Source: Thereva unica (lineage: Eukaryota; Arthropoda; Insecta; Diptera; Therevidae). From it: a stretch of DNA of 64,000 nt. The translations under genes were made by a program, and so were the position numbers. Position 1 is the first letter of the stretch; each line of letters begins with the position of its first letter. Shown piece by piece: positions 1-12,454 of the stretch. Below the pieces are notes generated by a model that worked only from the letters and a program-made list of their open reading frames with translations, had not been told where the DNA came from and searched no databases. The stretch lies in assembly GCA_949987705.1 (NCBI GenBank), contig OX465282.1, positions 35,490,039 to 35,554,038 on the forward strand. The letters run 5' to 3'.

Positions 1-2028
1 CCAGTTTTTATGAACAGTTTTGTGAGTCACTGTATATGTACTAAGAGTTGACTTGTTTCGTCATTAAGTTACGTTAAATGATATTCAAGGAAATGCATAT
101 CGTTGAAAATTAACATCTTATAGGAGACCACAGATTTTGGCTAAAAGGAAGAGATAACGCAAAGATAAATAACTGCTCGTTGAAATATTTAAAATTCAAC
201 TCAATAACGTTAATTAATTCCGCTGTGGTCAATGCATATCAAAAGAGTAACCATGTTTAACAGATTTGTTTTGGTGATTAATATTTAACACATTCACAAG
301 TGGCAGTCAAAAGCCGTCGTAGGATCTATACACCTACTTAAGTTGTTCTGTTAATATGAATAAATTTCAAATTAAAATTTCTTTCTTTCTCTTATTGTAA
401 GTTAATTATGCATGCGTCGATATTTGAATATCAAAGCCATTGAGGCTAGCAATATTTTCATTGTTCGATTTGATTATGATCATCTAAGATAACATAATAC
501 ACACACTGGAATTTCCTGCCGACACCCACACGCTTTGTCAGGAAATATCACAATTTGTCTAATGCCGTCGCTCTTTCAGTTGGAAACTAATGACCTTATA
601 TAGAATATTAATTAAAAAGCCCCAACTTTAACCAAAACGAATAGATAAACTAAGTTGGATGTTTCGTAGTTACATCAAACTCGATTAGGCACTTATGATT
701 TAGTAAAGACAACTTTTAGCCACAGTAATAACCGCAAATTAAGAGTTTCACATCTAAAAAATTCATTGCGGCACTGGATTGCCGCGCAATATGTCAAGCC
801 CTAATCACTTTTTTGTTGTTCGTGTCCATATGTGCGGTTCAGCTCTGCCCCAACATGGGTGCCGCTTAAGGCAAACAAATGTACGGCGACATTAATTATG
901 TTTTTATTTCTTACTCAGTTTATAAATGTCATACTTTAATTACAAAACATGGATAGGATTTCAGTTTAAAGAGTTGACCGAATTTTTCTAAACTTGCTAA
1001 GAATTTTACTGGACTTGTTAAAATACGGCAACAAGTGGATAAGAAGAAGAAGAATTAATTTCCTTCAATTACACATATGTATGTATAAAACAACTTTTTC
1101 TTCCCGTATTTTTTATTTATAAATTTTGTAGTTTTATGTTAGATGTCTTATTTTTGTTGACTATAAACAATTCCTCCAAGTGTCAAGTTAGTTGCAGCTC
1201 TTGTGAAATGAATGGGCAGAAAATCAACAAGGCGGACAATTTCTCGAAATGTATGTAATCTAGAGACAAACAATATAAATCCGTCAAATACACTCTTAGT
1301 CCAGGCAGCTTAAAATGAAATACGGTACAGATGCTAATTAGGTCATACTTATTAACATAATAAAGTCCACAGCTTGTTACAGTCGCCATTTTAAGAAAAG
1401 AGATTAGTGAAATTTGTGATTTGTGGTAAGGATTTGTCAATTGCTGTGAATTCAGTTCAAGATATTTAAGTTCTTTAGTGTTTAGACTAATGATATATTG
1501 AGGTTTTAGTACTTCCTGTTGGTATTTAGAAGCTGATTTATACTATATTTTATTTTGACAAGTTTTTAAAATATGATTAGTCATTTATAGGTATGAATTG
1601 CTTTATTATATCCCTGTCTTCTCTATTTTGCTGAAGCATGAAGAATTAGGAACATTATTATAACTATTTAGGTATCTGTTAATGAGAATTTTCTTGTTTT
1701 GTTTCTTTTAGTGGTATTCTAAATCAATAAAATCTGCAGCTGTCATATTAACATGACATTATATTTATGGAAAACTATGTATACACAAACAACGTAATTT
1801 TTTTTTGGATTGTTTATTTGAAAGACTCGTTTAAAAGATAATACGTAAGTTTTTTTGTAAGCTGTTAACGCAGTATCGAACTATCACGTCGAATTTGAGC
1901 CCCATCTATCATTTAGTGTGTTCACATCATTTGCTACGTATTTCGGGATTTCAACAATGGAAAAATTTTTTTGGACAAATAGTTTGTTTCAAATTTCGTA
2001 TTTCAAATAATTTTTTATACCGAAACAA
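1..2028. other. AT-rich non-coding stretch
   Basis: No gene, RNA or transposon is recognisable here. The longest open frame (1183-1440, minus, 85 codons) matches nothing I know and is embedded in AT-rich sequence, so I do not call it. Confidence 0.5.
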
Positions 2029-2031
2029 TTA

Positions 2032-2446
2032 GGGGCCATCCATAAATTACGTCACACGAATTCCATGATTTTTTGACCCCCCCCCCTAGTGTGACGTCAC
2101 ATATTGTGCAATTTTGCATCTAGAAGTTATTAAACTAAAACAGCAGTTCTGAAATTAAATATATTTCTATTTAAATTATTTTTTAATAAAATTAACCTAA
2201 AATCAACATAAAATACGCTCTGTAGGATAGAAAAATAATACACAGATCAGAGATATCAGATCAGAGTTTTTGCGGAACGTATCCTTCGCGTAATGAGCAG
2301 TATTACTATATTTATGTAGATATATTAGATTTTGAAATGTGACGTAACAAAATTTAAGACCCCCCTCCACCCCTTGTCACACAATGTCACACTTCGCCGA
2401 CCCCCTCCCTCCCCCCTAACGTGTGACGTAATTTATGGATGGCCCC
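2032..2446. mobile_element. 415-bp MITE, 27-bp perfect TIRs, TTA duplication
   Basis: The ends at 2032-2058 and 2420-2446 are perfect inverted repeats of 27 bases beginning GGGGCCATCCATAAATTACG. Each end is flanked by TTA (2029-2031 and 2447-2449), a 3-bp target-site duplication. The interior has C-runs next to the ends and no coding capacity. A TWA duplication is typical of PIF/Harbinger and also of Zator elements; which superfamily is inference. The perfect TIRs suggest a fairly recent insertion. Confidence 0.9.
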
Positions 2447-2631
2447 TTACCTACAATGACGAAGTCGTAAAAGCAAGATGCTGATGCTCCAAAATCGTGG
2501 TAGGAGTTTTAGGGTGTTTTGGTTGAAGATCTGAACATATCTTTTAAATCTGTTTAGAGCATTATGACAGTTAAATTTCTTCGCTACATTTTGTTCGCTA
2601 GAAAGAGCATATAAAGCAGGTTGCTGAAAAA

Positions 2632-4496
2632 ATGATTTCCCCACCTATTCAAACACAGTCAAACCTCCCGCCTAGTTTTCATGACCTACTATTTCTCTCA
2701 ACTAAGTTTGCATTTTCTCCGCCCTCTTCATCTTCTTGCATTTCGTTTCGTGACTATAGGAACATTAATTTAGATCAGCTTTCTGTAGTCACTTCTGCAA
2801 TGTCGTGGGATGATATCTATTACACCACTTGTATTGACACTAAAGTTGATCTATTCATTGCTTTTATTCATCACCTTTTTGAACAGTGTGCCCCTGTAGT
2901 AACGAGAAGGCGCCAGGTATCTCGCCACTGTCCTTGGTATTCCCGTGAGATCCGCGATCTGATAAATCAGCGTGAGTTTATGTATAGGCGCTATCGCAGG
3001 ACAAGGATTCCTAGGTATTGTAGTGCTTACAAACAACTACGCAACCTCATCACTTGTAAAGTCAAATTTGCTAAACGGTAGTTTTACTCCCGCAATATTC
3101 ATCCCGCTCTAAATTCCAAACAACTTTGGTCCAATATTCGTTATTTAGGTATTACTACTTCTATACCCACATTTGATGTGATCTGATGTGGATGTAAATC
3201 TTCTCAATGCTTCCTTTATTCAATCTCCTCCTGATCCCACCCTCTCCTCTCCCACGTACTCTCCATCATCTAACTCACTCAGTACTGATGGTTTCAACTT
3301 TCGTTGTGTGGACTCCTGTGAAGTTCTTGAAACATTGCTGTCCATCTCATCTAACAGTATCGGTTGTGATGAAGTTTCTCCGCGATTTCTTAAGTTACTC
3401 TCTCCCCTAATTCTGGAAACCATCACTCATATCTTTAATTACTGGGTGGCAGTATTCTTCCTTTTCTTCCCAAGTCTTTGAGAAAATTCTCTTCGGTCAG
3501 ATCACCCGCTATATTGAATCTAACAATTTCCTTTCTAAACTACAATCTGGCTTCCGTAAAAACCATAACTGCGAAACTGCTCTATTGAAGGTAACTTCAG
3601 ATCTTCATTCAGTCCTTGATCAGGGTGATGTAGGATTACTTGTTCTTTTTGATTTCTCCAAAGCGTTTGACTCTGTAGTTCACTCGCGTTTGCTTTCCAA
3701 ACTTAGAACATTCTATAATTTTTCTTCTTCTGCCATCAGACTTTTCTCCTCCCGTCTATCTAATAGGTTTCAGTGTGTTCGTCATAAAGGGGTTGCGTCT
3801 TCATTCCTACCAGTACTTGTAGGGGTTCCACAAGTCTCAATTCTCGGTCCTCTCCTTTTCTCCCTCTTTGTCAAAGATGCTACCTCCGTTATTCAACGCT
3901 GCTCATTTCATCTGTATGCTGATGATCTTCAGTTGTGCACCTCGTGTCCTCCTAGTAAAATCAGATCTTGCATCTCAAATCTTAATGATATTCTGTCCCA
4001 AATAAATGAATGGAGTTCTTCCAATATCGTCCTTTATAATATTCCTCTTCCCTTTGTTGAATGTGTCAATAATCTTGGTATTATTATTATTAATGACAGA
4101 CTAGCCTGCTGCGATCATGTCTCACTTATACTCCAAGATCTATTGTACATTTGTCCCTATTTGGTAGTCGCTCCTTCTTTGTGTATACAATAAGACTTTG
4201 GAATTGCCTTCCTAATGCAATACAAAGGATAGGCACAGCAGCAGCTTTCAGAAAGCAAGCATCTAGTTTTCTCTCTTCCTCACCTTTTCTTTAGTTCTTT
4301 TTATTTCCTTTCTATTTTTTGCCCCTATATAATTTTCTTTTCTCTTTATTTTCACTTCAACATTATTTATTTATGTCTAGTTTAAGTTATTTTTTTAAGA
4401 TTTAAATTTTTTTCCCGTTTTGTTCTGTACTTTAAAAGATGTAGTTCTTGTGTACTTCCTCAATAAATGCATAATAAATAAATAAATAAATAAAAC
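2632..4496 (+). pseudogene. Degenerate non-LTR retrotransposon (LINE), RT region
   Basis: Several plus-strand frames together read like the second half of a LINE polyprotein. Positions 2632-3081 give the endonuclease-to-RT linker, with SFRDYRNI and a PWYSREIRDLINQRE-like block. Positions 3188-3481 continue it. Positions 3585-4193 carry reverse transcriptase motifs: VLFDFSKAFDSV, GVPQVSILGPLLF (usual G for S or V) and the catalytic YADDLQL. Stops and frameshifts separate the pieces, and the region after YADD is internally shortened (SSSNIVLYN runs into the later VNNLGIIIND block). The 3' end is a TAAA-type simple repeat at about 4464-4496. The copy is 5'-truncated and inactive. The clade is uncertain, Jockey/CR1-like by general appearance. 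Confidence 0.9.
4464..4496 (+). repeat. TAAA microsatellite forming the LINE 3' tail
   Basis: About five tandem AAAT/TAAA units follow an AATAAA-like signal. This is the usual simple-repeat tail of such LINEs and fixes the 3' boundary and plus orientation of the copy at 2632. Confidence 0.8.
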
Positions 4497-4936
4497 AAAT
4501 GTGATGACCCATGAATGTACGAATACGGCATGCAAACAAGCCAACAGTCTCCGCAATGGCGGCTCCATAACAACAGGCAATCCCAATTCCTAAAAAAATG
4601 CGCCGAATTTGCACTAGAATCAAGGGCATGCTTGCAGCTTTACTTCATTCCGAATTCCTTCCAAAAGAGACAATGTAAATATGTCCAAGGACCATGCACA
4701 GGGCACAATTGGCACTGAAAGGTCATACTTTTGTGATAGTAGCTGTGGGAAACCGTTAACTAAACAGATAATAATATGCTAACAACCTGCCATCTTAAAG
4801 TAACGGGACACATCTCATAATTAAGCATCGAAACCTCACCCAAGATCTGAAGAAATTGCTTCCACATGCACGTCTTATTGCAGCCAAAGCCGGACAATTA
4901 CCCAGTGAATGCTTGACTTTTTATCTAGCCTGTTCC

Positions 4937-5522
4937 CAGGGACGGCGCTTTAAATGGTGCACTCGCACCGGGCGCAACTGAACAGGGGCGCAATTTTAGA
5001 CAGTAAGATTAAAAAAAAATAATTAAAAATGTTTCCATGACATTAATATATTAAACGAATTCGCTTTTATTACCTGTACGTCATGTGGATCGCGTGGGCG
5101 CCAAATTCACAAATTTACCGAATTCCTGTCCCTGTACTTTATCATGTAAGAAAAATTGGTGAAATTCTCCTTCCCCTTGTGCAGGAGCTTACTCGAGATT
5201 TTAGTTCCGAGATTTTTATAAAATTTCTGTCCAAAGTAAAAATTGAGGGGAAAAATTCGTCGAGTGAAGGTAAAATGTATGCTGCTCTGGAGCGCTTTTG
5301 AAAGTTAAAGCGCCATAGCAACCCACACAAAGGAAAAAGTTATTCCGTTGGTTCTGTATTATGTACTGCTGTTTACTGGGATTGTTATAACGTGAGGTTT
5401 CGAGATTTGCTAAAAAAGGTAAAAAAAAACTAAATGAGAAGCACAAGATCTCTTGCAGCGAGAATCAGTGTATGAGGCGCAATATGACATACTGCACCGG
5501 GCGCAAAAAAGCGCCGGTCCTG
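4937..5522. mobile_element. 586-bp non-autonomous hAT element
   Basis: The left end begins CAGGGACGGCGC and the right end, read inward, CAGGACCGGCGC. The flanks are CCTGTTCC (4929-4936) and CTTGTTCC (5523-5530), an 8-bp target duplication matching at 7 of 8 bases. Eight-bp duplications and CAGGG-type ends are hallmarks of hAT elements. Subterminal sequence such as GCACCGGGCGCAA recurs near both ends and is shared with the element at 19442, so both belong to one family. No transposase is visible. Confidence 0.88.
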
Positions 5523-5530
5523 CTTGTTCC

Positions 5531-6696
5531 TATCCAAAGCTATGATACAAGGAGAAATCTCAATCTGATGGTATACTCCTTAACTAGCAGGTGCCCGGTG
5601 ATGATCGATACGATCATCGGAAAGAATTAGGGATGCTGTAGTGTTTTTGGAGGTTTAGCGAAGGTGAGCATATTCCAGCGCCTACACCTGCCTTTTTTAC
5701 GATTCTAATGTACAGTCATCTTTGCATAAAACTGTATCATGGTTCTCATAGCCAAGTAAAAATAATTAAGTTGGTTAATTTTTCTGCACCTAGCAAGCAC
5801 GCGAACAACTGCGCCTCCCACGCGAGTATGCACTCTCCCGCAGGCCCCGCATTCTTTATGGTCATAAATAATTGCCCTTTTGCATAATTTCTGAAAGCTC
5901 CAATTTTGTTTCCTCTTAGTCTAGACGGTGCGCGTCTTTTATTGATACGCATTTGAAAAAGTAGAAATTTTAGTCAGGCATATGGATGCCATGCAGACAT
6001 TTTGATGCTTTGTGTGTCTGTTACAGGTTAAAATGGGAAATAAGATTTTTACTTACGCCAGTCTTATTTTTATTCCGGTAGGGCTGAAAGTTTTCCTATC
6101 CGGAAACCTGTAAACTATTTGGACGTCAAAAGAAAATTCTTCAATATTGCATCATCATCATTGCACTAATCCAAAGGCGTGCCCGAATGTTTGGATTTAA
6201 ACTGCACCAATGCTATCGACCAAGTACCATACTCGTGCGATTTTTTCTATTCCCGAAGCCAAAACTATCAAGTAGTTTCGAGCCAATTTCAAAATCATGT
6301 TTATATAGCGTACAAAAAGTGTATGCCAGTGGCCATTCTGGCATAATTATAAGAGCGAAAAAATAAATTTTGAATAGCAATTGGAATGATTTTGCGTTTT
6401 TTTATTTTAAATATTCCGGATGATTTGTACCAAGAGCTATATAAAACTATTCGTTTATCAACACATAAAAACTTAAATAAACTTCATTCAAATAAAGGCC
6501 TTACGTACATGCTTGTGCGTGATACACACGTGCAACTACAAGCGTTCTGTGGTATGAAGTAGGCGTTCATTCTTCTCTTGAAATTGGGGAACAAGATGGT
6601 ACTTTGCAAATAAAAAGAAGACAGAATGTTCACTGTTCATTTTCCTGTACCAAAAAATCTAAAACAAAAGGTAAAATATTTGGAAATTAAATTAAA
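5531..6696. other. Non-coding stretch, nothing recognised
   Basis: No gene or transposon structure could be supported between the hAT element and the next Helentron copy. Confidence 0.5.
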
Positions 6697-7766
6697 CTAG
6701 TTGGGATGTGGGTTTGACCCCTTCGGTCCACACGATCAACTTCCCAGTATGATGAACGTAGACGGAATAAACGGTCTTCTTATACAAAATAGTAATACGT
6801 TTAGCACTAGTGGGAAATTGACTAGTATCAGAACTGGTGACAAAGTAATCCTGAGAGAATCTAGTTCAAATAACTATAATAGTGGGTAATCTAAAAGATT
6901 TTTCTAGAGAGTTTGTTTTTCCCGAATGTTAGCAAACAAACATTTCCTTCGTACTTCGTTCGCTACACTAAAGCGGGTGTTCGAATTCGTATTGAGTGCG
7001 TGAAGCGCCGCTGATAAACTGGGAAGAGTATTACTTTATTTGGAAACTCCAAAGCTTTCCGGAGATAGTACTTGTCAGACTTGACCAAAAAGTGCGAATT
7101 TTTCGGTAACTACTGAAAATCCCGGGAAGAACCGCAATTTACTGTAACTGTATCACGCGTAGAAAACAATTACCCGTCCAAAAGTACTGATCCATGATGT
7201 TTATAAAGGGTAACGAAATTTTTGCACCATTTTTAAAGGTTGTTGGATTTTGACAAGTGATGTTTTGTTGGAAGTCTATCGCTGTGAAGAATCCAAAAAA
7301 AGATCACTTCGTTTAGAAAGAACGGGTCTCATTCTATTGAGTTTATTAGATATTAACAAAACTTATCAGTTTGAGGTCTTTCTGCCACTTATCCGAAGTT
7401 TTTATATTTAAACAAAAAATTTTTTGCGGCATTTGTTTGTTAATATTCTTCTTTCGGCACCTCAAAGAAGTCGATTTAGTTTTTGATTAGCGCGGTATCG
7501 TGCAGGCACAAAAATCACGAAAGTTGTTTAACCAAAAACGGTTCGACCGAATTTTATGAAAATCTTTTCAAATCATATTTCCGTTAATACGCTTCGACCG
7601 CACCTCAACGAAGTCGTTATCTTTTTTGGTTCGCGCGATATTGTGCAGGAAAAAATGACCACATACTTACGCGCACACACATACTTTCTCTCAAATTTTA
7701 GCTTACGAAAATTTCGATTTCGATTTTCAGACCGATTACAATACCCTTCCTATACCGGGAAGTTAA
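6697..7766 (-). mobile_element. Helentron/DINE-1-like (HINE) element, copy H1
   Basis: The left boundary is CTAG followed by TTGGGATGTGGG and a CACACGATCAACTTCCCAG block. The right boundary, read inward, is TTAACTTCCCGGTATAGGAAG, whose first part can fold on itself. In between are about two tandem units of the roughly 148-bp repeat that contains CGATATCGCGCGAAC-like sequence. This layout (foldback-prone 5' end, central minisatellite, subterminal inverted repeat, 3' hairpin followed by CTAG, no coding) is that of DINE-1/INE-1-type Helentrons. Family assignment rests on structure, not on a protein. Confidence 0.75.
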
Positions 7767-9920
7767 TAATAAAGGAAGGAAACTACTAGTTGATTTAGTT
7801 TATAAACACAAAAATATTAATAAGGAATACAATATAATTCTTCCAGCTACCTACATACATATGTATCACGAATGTAGCATCTACTTGTTTTAAATTATTT
7901 ATTAAAACTAGAGAGCTTTCACCGGAGCTATTAAAAACCCTTTGCTATCATTCGCAGATTAATACACATGCATTCATATCATATCATATGATAGCATCAC
8001 ACGTAATCATGTACATAGACGGTTATCATTCGTATGTCTGAAGTTTTTATAGATCAAGTTTCGACTGAAAATCGAAATTTTCAAGAGGGAAAATTTATTA
8101 CTACAGATAACTCCGTATGCTTTATGTTATTCTAGTGTTTTCTAAAATGCTGTTACGTGTTTTTTTTACTCCTGGATCAAACGACCCTTTTGGAAACATA
8201 ACATAACAGCTTTTGAAGAGCTAAATTTTTTTACCGGTGCACTTTGATATATTAACAATGTTTGTATATGCTCCAACCCGTATTTATTCCCTACGGTGAA
8301 GTAGTATGTAACAAATAAATACTTCACTCTCCAAAATAAAAAAAACCCTTTAACAGAAACTGCCTTAGGCTTATCCACTTTTCCATACACATAGTTCATA
8401 GATATTCCACAAACCCATTTTGTGAATTTCGTTCAACACCCTTTTACAACTCAAAGGGAACAAAATCAAAAACTGGTAAAATCACTCACCTGAAGTGCTT
8501 TATTTAGCAGTAATTAACTGTCTATGAAAATATAAGTTTTTAAGATTTTTAGTTTTTATTTAAAAGGAAATATGCTTTCGTGGAATGCTGTATATTAAAT
8601 TAATTTTTTTAATCAAGCCGTATGATGTTATTAACAATATTATTAAAATAGTGTTCGCTTGTGTATCGCTAGTCAAATTTGTTTAATTTACTTCTAATCT
8701 CGAAACTCAGTTCGTCTTCTTGGCACTTGGAAAGTTTTTATTACGTAGCAGGTGGATTGAAGTCATGAAACATTTCCGAAGTCAGAGGTTCATGAAAACT
8801 GTTTAAGCCAATAGAAATTTTACAAATACATATTTCTCCCTATATCAATGAGGCTCCTAACAATTCCCTGTTAAGGCTGTCATCTTCATCTCAGACAATG
8901 ACTTAATATTTCAAAATAATATGTTCATTTAATAGATAAATTTAAATTTACCATAAACATTCCTAAAGGAATTCGACAGGAACACTTTTTGCTGGGATAA
9001 TCCATATTAATATAAAGCCACATTAGTCTCTAGGCATTTAAAAGAGTGAACCCACTTAAAAAAGCAATCTTCGGCGGACAGATTTTGCCTTGAATTTACG
9101 GGCGGACAGTGCCGCAATTTAGTAAGACTTCGGTATATTCCAGTTCTGGGGTTGAATTTTATTATGTCCTGAGTAAACGAAGAAGGTCCTTAAGGTATTT
9201 AAGCATTTTCTACTGTGAAGTGTATGCAAGTGCTTTGTCCCATAAGATCTACGGCATTAGCATATTGTATTTATTAATGTAATCCCACATTATATGACGC
9301 ATGACGCATGTACTAAGAAAAACATTCGACGATTTTTTGGTTAGCTTTGGTTTACTGATGGTGACTTGATAAGAATTGTCAGAGTTATTAAATTCTTAGA
9401 TAGCTTCGTAACGCCATTGACAACAACTTCTTTCTAATATTTTTGATCTAATGCTAATATTTGGTATATATCGTTGTACTTGTTACGTTGCGTTCGGGGT
9501 GTGACTTAAAGAAAATATTTGAAATTTTATTATTTATTTTATTTTTCGACATCGACGAAATGCTGCGGCTTTTGTTCACGGTCTGATGATCAATAAGATT
9601 AACGCTTATTAAACAAACTTACATAGGAAACCAGCCTCAAAATTATATTCACTGGCAGACAGACGGCACGGTAAAAGACAAATAAATTCGGACTTACTTC
9701 TACACCATGAACGAAATGTCGAACGGGTACAAAGGGTGATTCCGACACCGATTCCGTTGATATATTTTTTTTATAAAAATTGTTTGGTGTGAAAGGTTTT
9801 TCTATATCATAACTCTAACATTTGCTAAAATGTATCCTTATGAAAACTTTCTAAGAATTATTTGTCATTGGTAATTTGATATAAAACAAAAACTTAAATC
9901 TGATAATGCCTTTTCATCAT
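7767..9920. other. AT-rich non-coding stretch
   Basis: No supported gene. Short ATATG-rich and CATATC repeats occur near 7850-8000. The frame at 8166-8399 (minus) is unrecognised and not called. Confidence 0.45.
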
Positions 9921-10977
9921 GAGCCTGAAGTTCCGAACGTTCGATCGAACGATTTAAAAAAAAAAAAAAATTTAATTTTGAAACTGACGGGGGTGGGTTA
10001 AGGGTGGCGTTCAGAGATGATATGGACTTGAGATTTTTAACTTCCCAGTATAGGAAGTTATTGTAATCGGTCCGAAAATCGAAATCGAAAATTTCGACGT
10101 ATTTTCATCTTTCAATGTCCCAGGAGCATTTTAAGCAAAAAATTGGGAGGGAGTATGTGTGTGTGTGCGTACGTATGTGGTCATTTTTTCCTGCACGATA
10201 TCGCGCGAACCAAAAAAGATATCAACTTCGTTGAGGTGGCGTTCGAAGCGTATTAACCGAAATATGATCTGAAAAGATTTTCATAAAATTCGGTCGAGCC
10301 GTTTTTTTTTTGTTTAAGCGGCGTAAGTGATTTTTGTACCTGTACGATATAGCCCGAACGACGAAGGATATTGACTTACTTGAGATGCCGTTCGAAGCGT
10401 ATTAGCGACAATATATAATCTGAAAAGATTTTTATAATATTAGGTGGAGCGGTTTTTTGGTTTAAATGACATAAGTGATTTTTGTACCTGCACGATATCG
10501 CGCGAACTATAAAAGATATCGACTTAGTTGGTGTGCCGTTCGAAGAGTATTAACCAAAATATGATCTGAAAAGATTTTCATAAAATTCGGTCGAACCGTT
10601 CTTTTTGGTTTAAACGACGTTTATGATTTTTGTACCTGCACAATACCGCGCGAACTAAAAACTATATCGGCTTAATTGAGGTGCCGAAAAAAGAATATTA
10701 ACGAAGAAATGCTCTGTTAAAAGTTTCATAATATTCGGTCGGGCGTTTTTGTTTCAATAGAAAAACTCGGCTAATTGTCAGAATCAGAAAGATCTTAAAT
10801 TGACAAGTTTTGCTAATATCTAATAAACTCGATTGAATGAGACCCGTTCTAAACGAAGTGATCTTTTTTGGGTTCTGCACAGCGATAGCCTTCGAACAAA
10901 ACATCACTTGTCAAAATCCAACAACCTTTCAAAATCGTGCAAAAATTTCGTTACCCTTTACAAACAGCGCGAATTTT

Positions 10978-11995
10978 TAACTTCCCAGTAAAGGAAGTTA
11001 TTGTAATCGGTCCGAAAATCGAAATCGAAAATTTCAACGTATTTTCATCTTTCAAGGACCCAGGAGCATTTTAACCAAAAAATTGGGAGGAAGTATGTGT
11101 GTGTGTGTGTGTATGTGCGTACGGATGTGGTCATTTTTTCCTGCACGATATCGCGCGAACCAAAACTGATATCGAGTTCGTTGAGGTGTCGTTCGAAGCA
11201 TGAATTTTCATGAAATTCGGTCCAGCCGTTTTTTTGTTTAAGCGACGTAAGTGATTTTTGTACCTGCATGATATCGCCCGAACCACGAAAGATATTGACT
11301 TACTTGAGGTGCCGTTCGAAGCGTATTAGCGACAATATAATCTGAAAAGATTTTTATAATATTCGGTCCAGCGGTTTTTTGGTTTAAATGACTTAAGTGA
11401 TTTTTGTACCTGCACGATATCGCGCGAACTATAAAAGATATCTACTTAGTTGAGGTGTCGTTCGAAGCGTATTAACCGAAATATGATCTGAAAAGATTTT
11501 CATTAAATTCGGTCCAGCCGTTTTTTTGTTTAAGCGGCGTAAGTGATTTTTGTTCCTGCACGATATCGCCCGAACCACGAAAGATATTGACTTACTTGAG
11601 GTGCCGTTCGAAGCGTATTAGCGACAATATAATCTGAAAAGATTTTTATAATATTCGGTCCAGCGGTTTTTGGTTTAAATGACTTAAGTGATTTTTGTAC
11701 CTGCACGATACCGCGCGAACTAAAAACTATATCGACTTCATTGAGGTGCCGAAAAACATTAATACATCAATTTTATATACATTTTCGTCATCCTAATCTT
11801 GTAAGTGCGCACATTTAGTTTGACATTTTAGCGAAAATATTGATAAACAATTGTGACAAATTCTCAGTATTATAGATATATTCTATATTGCCTATTGTTC
11901 ATTTATTATTAAAATATCCAATCATATATTCAACATCCGTCATACTGGGAAGTTGATCGTGTGGACCGAAAGGGTCGAACCCACATCCCAACTAG
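10978..11995 (+). mobile_element. Helentron/DINE-1-like element, inner copy H3
   Basis: This copy starts TAACTTCCCAGTAAAGGAAG and ends CACATCCCAACTAG at 11995. It sits inside a T-run of copy H2, with T on both sides. This suits the T-T target reported for Helentrons; the T-run makes the exact base ambiguous. The section at 11762-11934 is not shared with the other copies, so this is an internal variant. Confidence 0.78.
11216..11757 (+). repeat. ~148-bp minisatellite with alternating unit types
   Basis: Each unit contains AAGTGATTTTTGTACCTGCA, a palindrome-like CGATATCGC and GAGGTGCCGTTCGAAGCGTA. GATTTTTGTaCCTGCA recurs near 11249, 11398, 11547 and 11691. Units alternate between a type reading CCCGAACCACGAAAGATATT and one reading GCGCGAACTATAAAAGATAT, giving a two-unit period of about 297 bp. 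The same alternation is seen at 10320-10640 in the outer copy. Confidence 0.8.
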
Positions 11996-12454
11996 TTCAA
12001 AACTTGGATTAGCATTTTTTGACGGGGAATTGTGTTCTACGCGTGACACAGTTTCAGGAAATTGCGGTTTATCCCGGGTTTTCCAGTAGTTACCGCAAAA
12101 TTTGTTCTTTTTGGTCAAGGCTGACAAGTACTTAACCGTTACAGTTTTGCTAATATCTCCGGAAAGCTTTGGAATTTCCAAATGAAGTCGTTCGCTTCCA
12201 TGAACGGACATGTTTGTTTGCTAACGTTCAGGAAAAACAAATTCTCTAGAAAAATCTTGTGGATTTACTACTATTATAGTTATTTAAACTAGCTTCTCTC
12301 GGGATTGCTTTGTCATCTGTTCTGATACTAGCCAATTTTCCATTAATGCTAAACGTATAACTATTTTGTAAGAAGTCAGTTTATTCCATCTTCGTTCATC
12401 ATTCTGGGAAGTTAATCGTGTGGACCGAAGGGGTCGAACCCACATCCCAACTAG

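Larger units (their letters stand above)
10038..12454 (+). mobile_element. Helentron/DINE-1-like element, outer copy H2, interrupted
   Basis: The 5' end is TAACTTCCCAGTATAGGAAG at 10038. The 3' end is the GTGTGGACCGAAGGGGTCGA hairpin block followed by CACATCCCAACTAG at 12454. Units of about 148 bp fill 10290-10740, followed by the family's unique region with the AACGAAGTGATCTTTTTTGG block. The copy stops at 10977 in CGCGAATTTTT and resumes at 11996 with TTCAAAACTTGG. This matches the uninterrupted order in the copy at 53953 (CGAATTTTTCAAACC). The gap is exactly the inner copy. Confidence 0.8.

Noticed and set aside
1183..1440. 85-codon minus-strand frame
   Set aside because: No family recognised, no supporting context.
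10141..10180. GTGTGTGTGCGTACGTATG tracts, as independent microsatellites
   Set aside because: They occur at the same place in several Helentron copies and belong to that element.
11935..11995. GGGTCGAACCC near the Helentron 3' end looks like a tRNA T-arm, suggesting a SINE or tRNA
   Set aside because: No anticodon or D-arm fits, and the block is the conserved Helentron 3' hairpin present in all copies.
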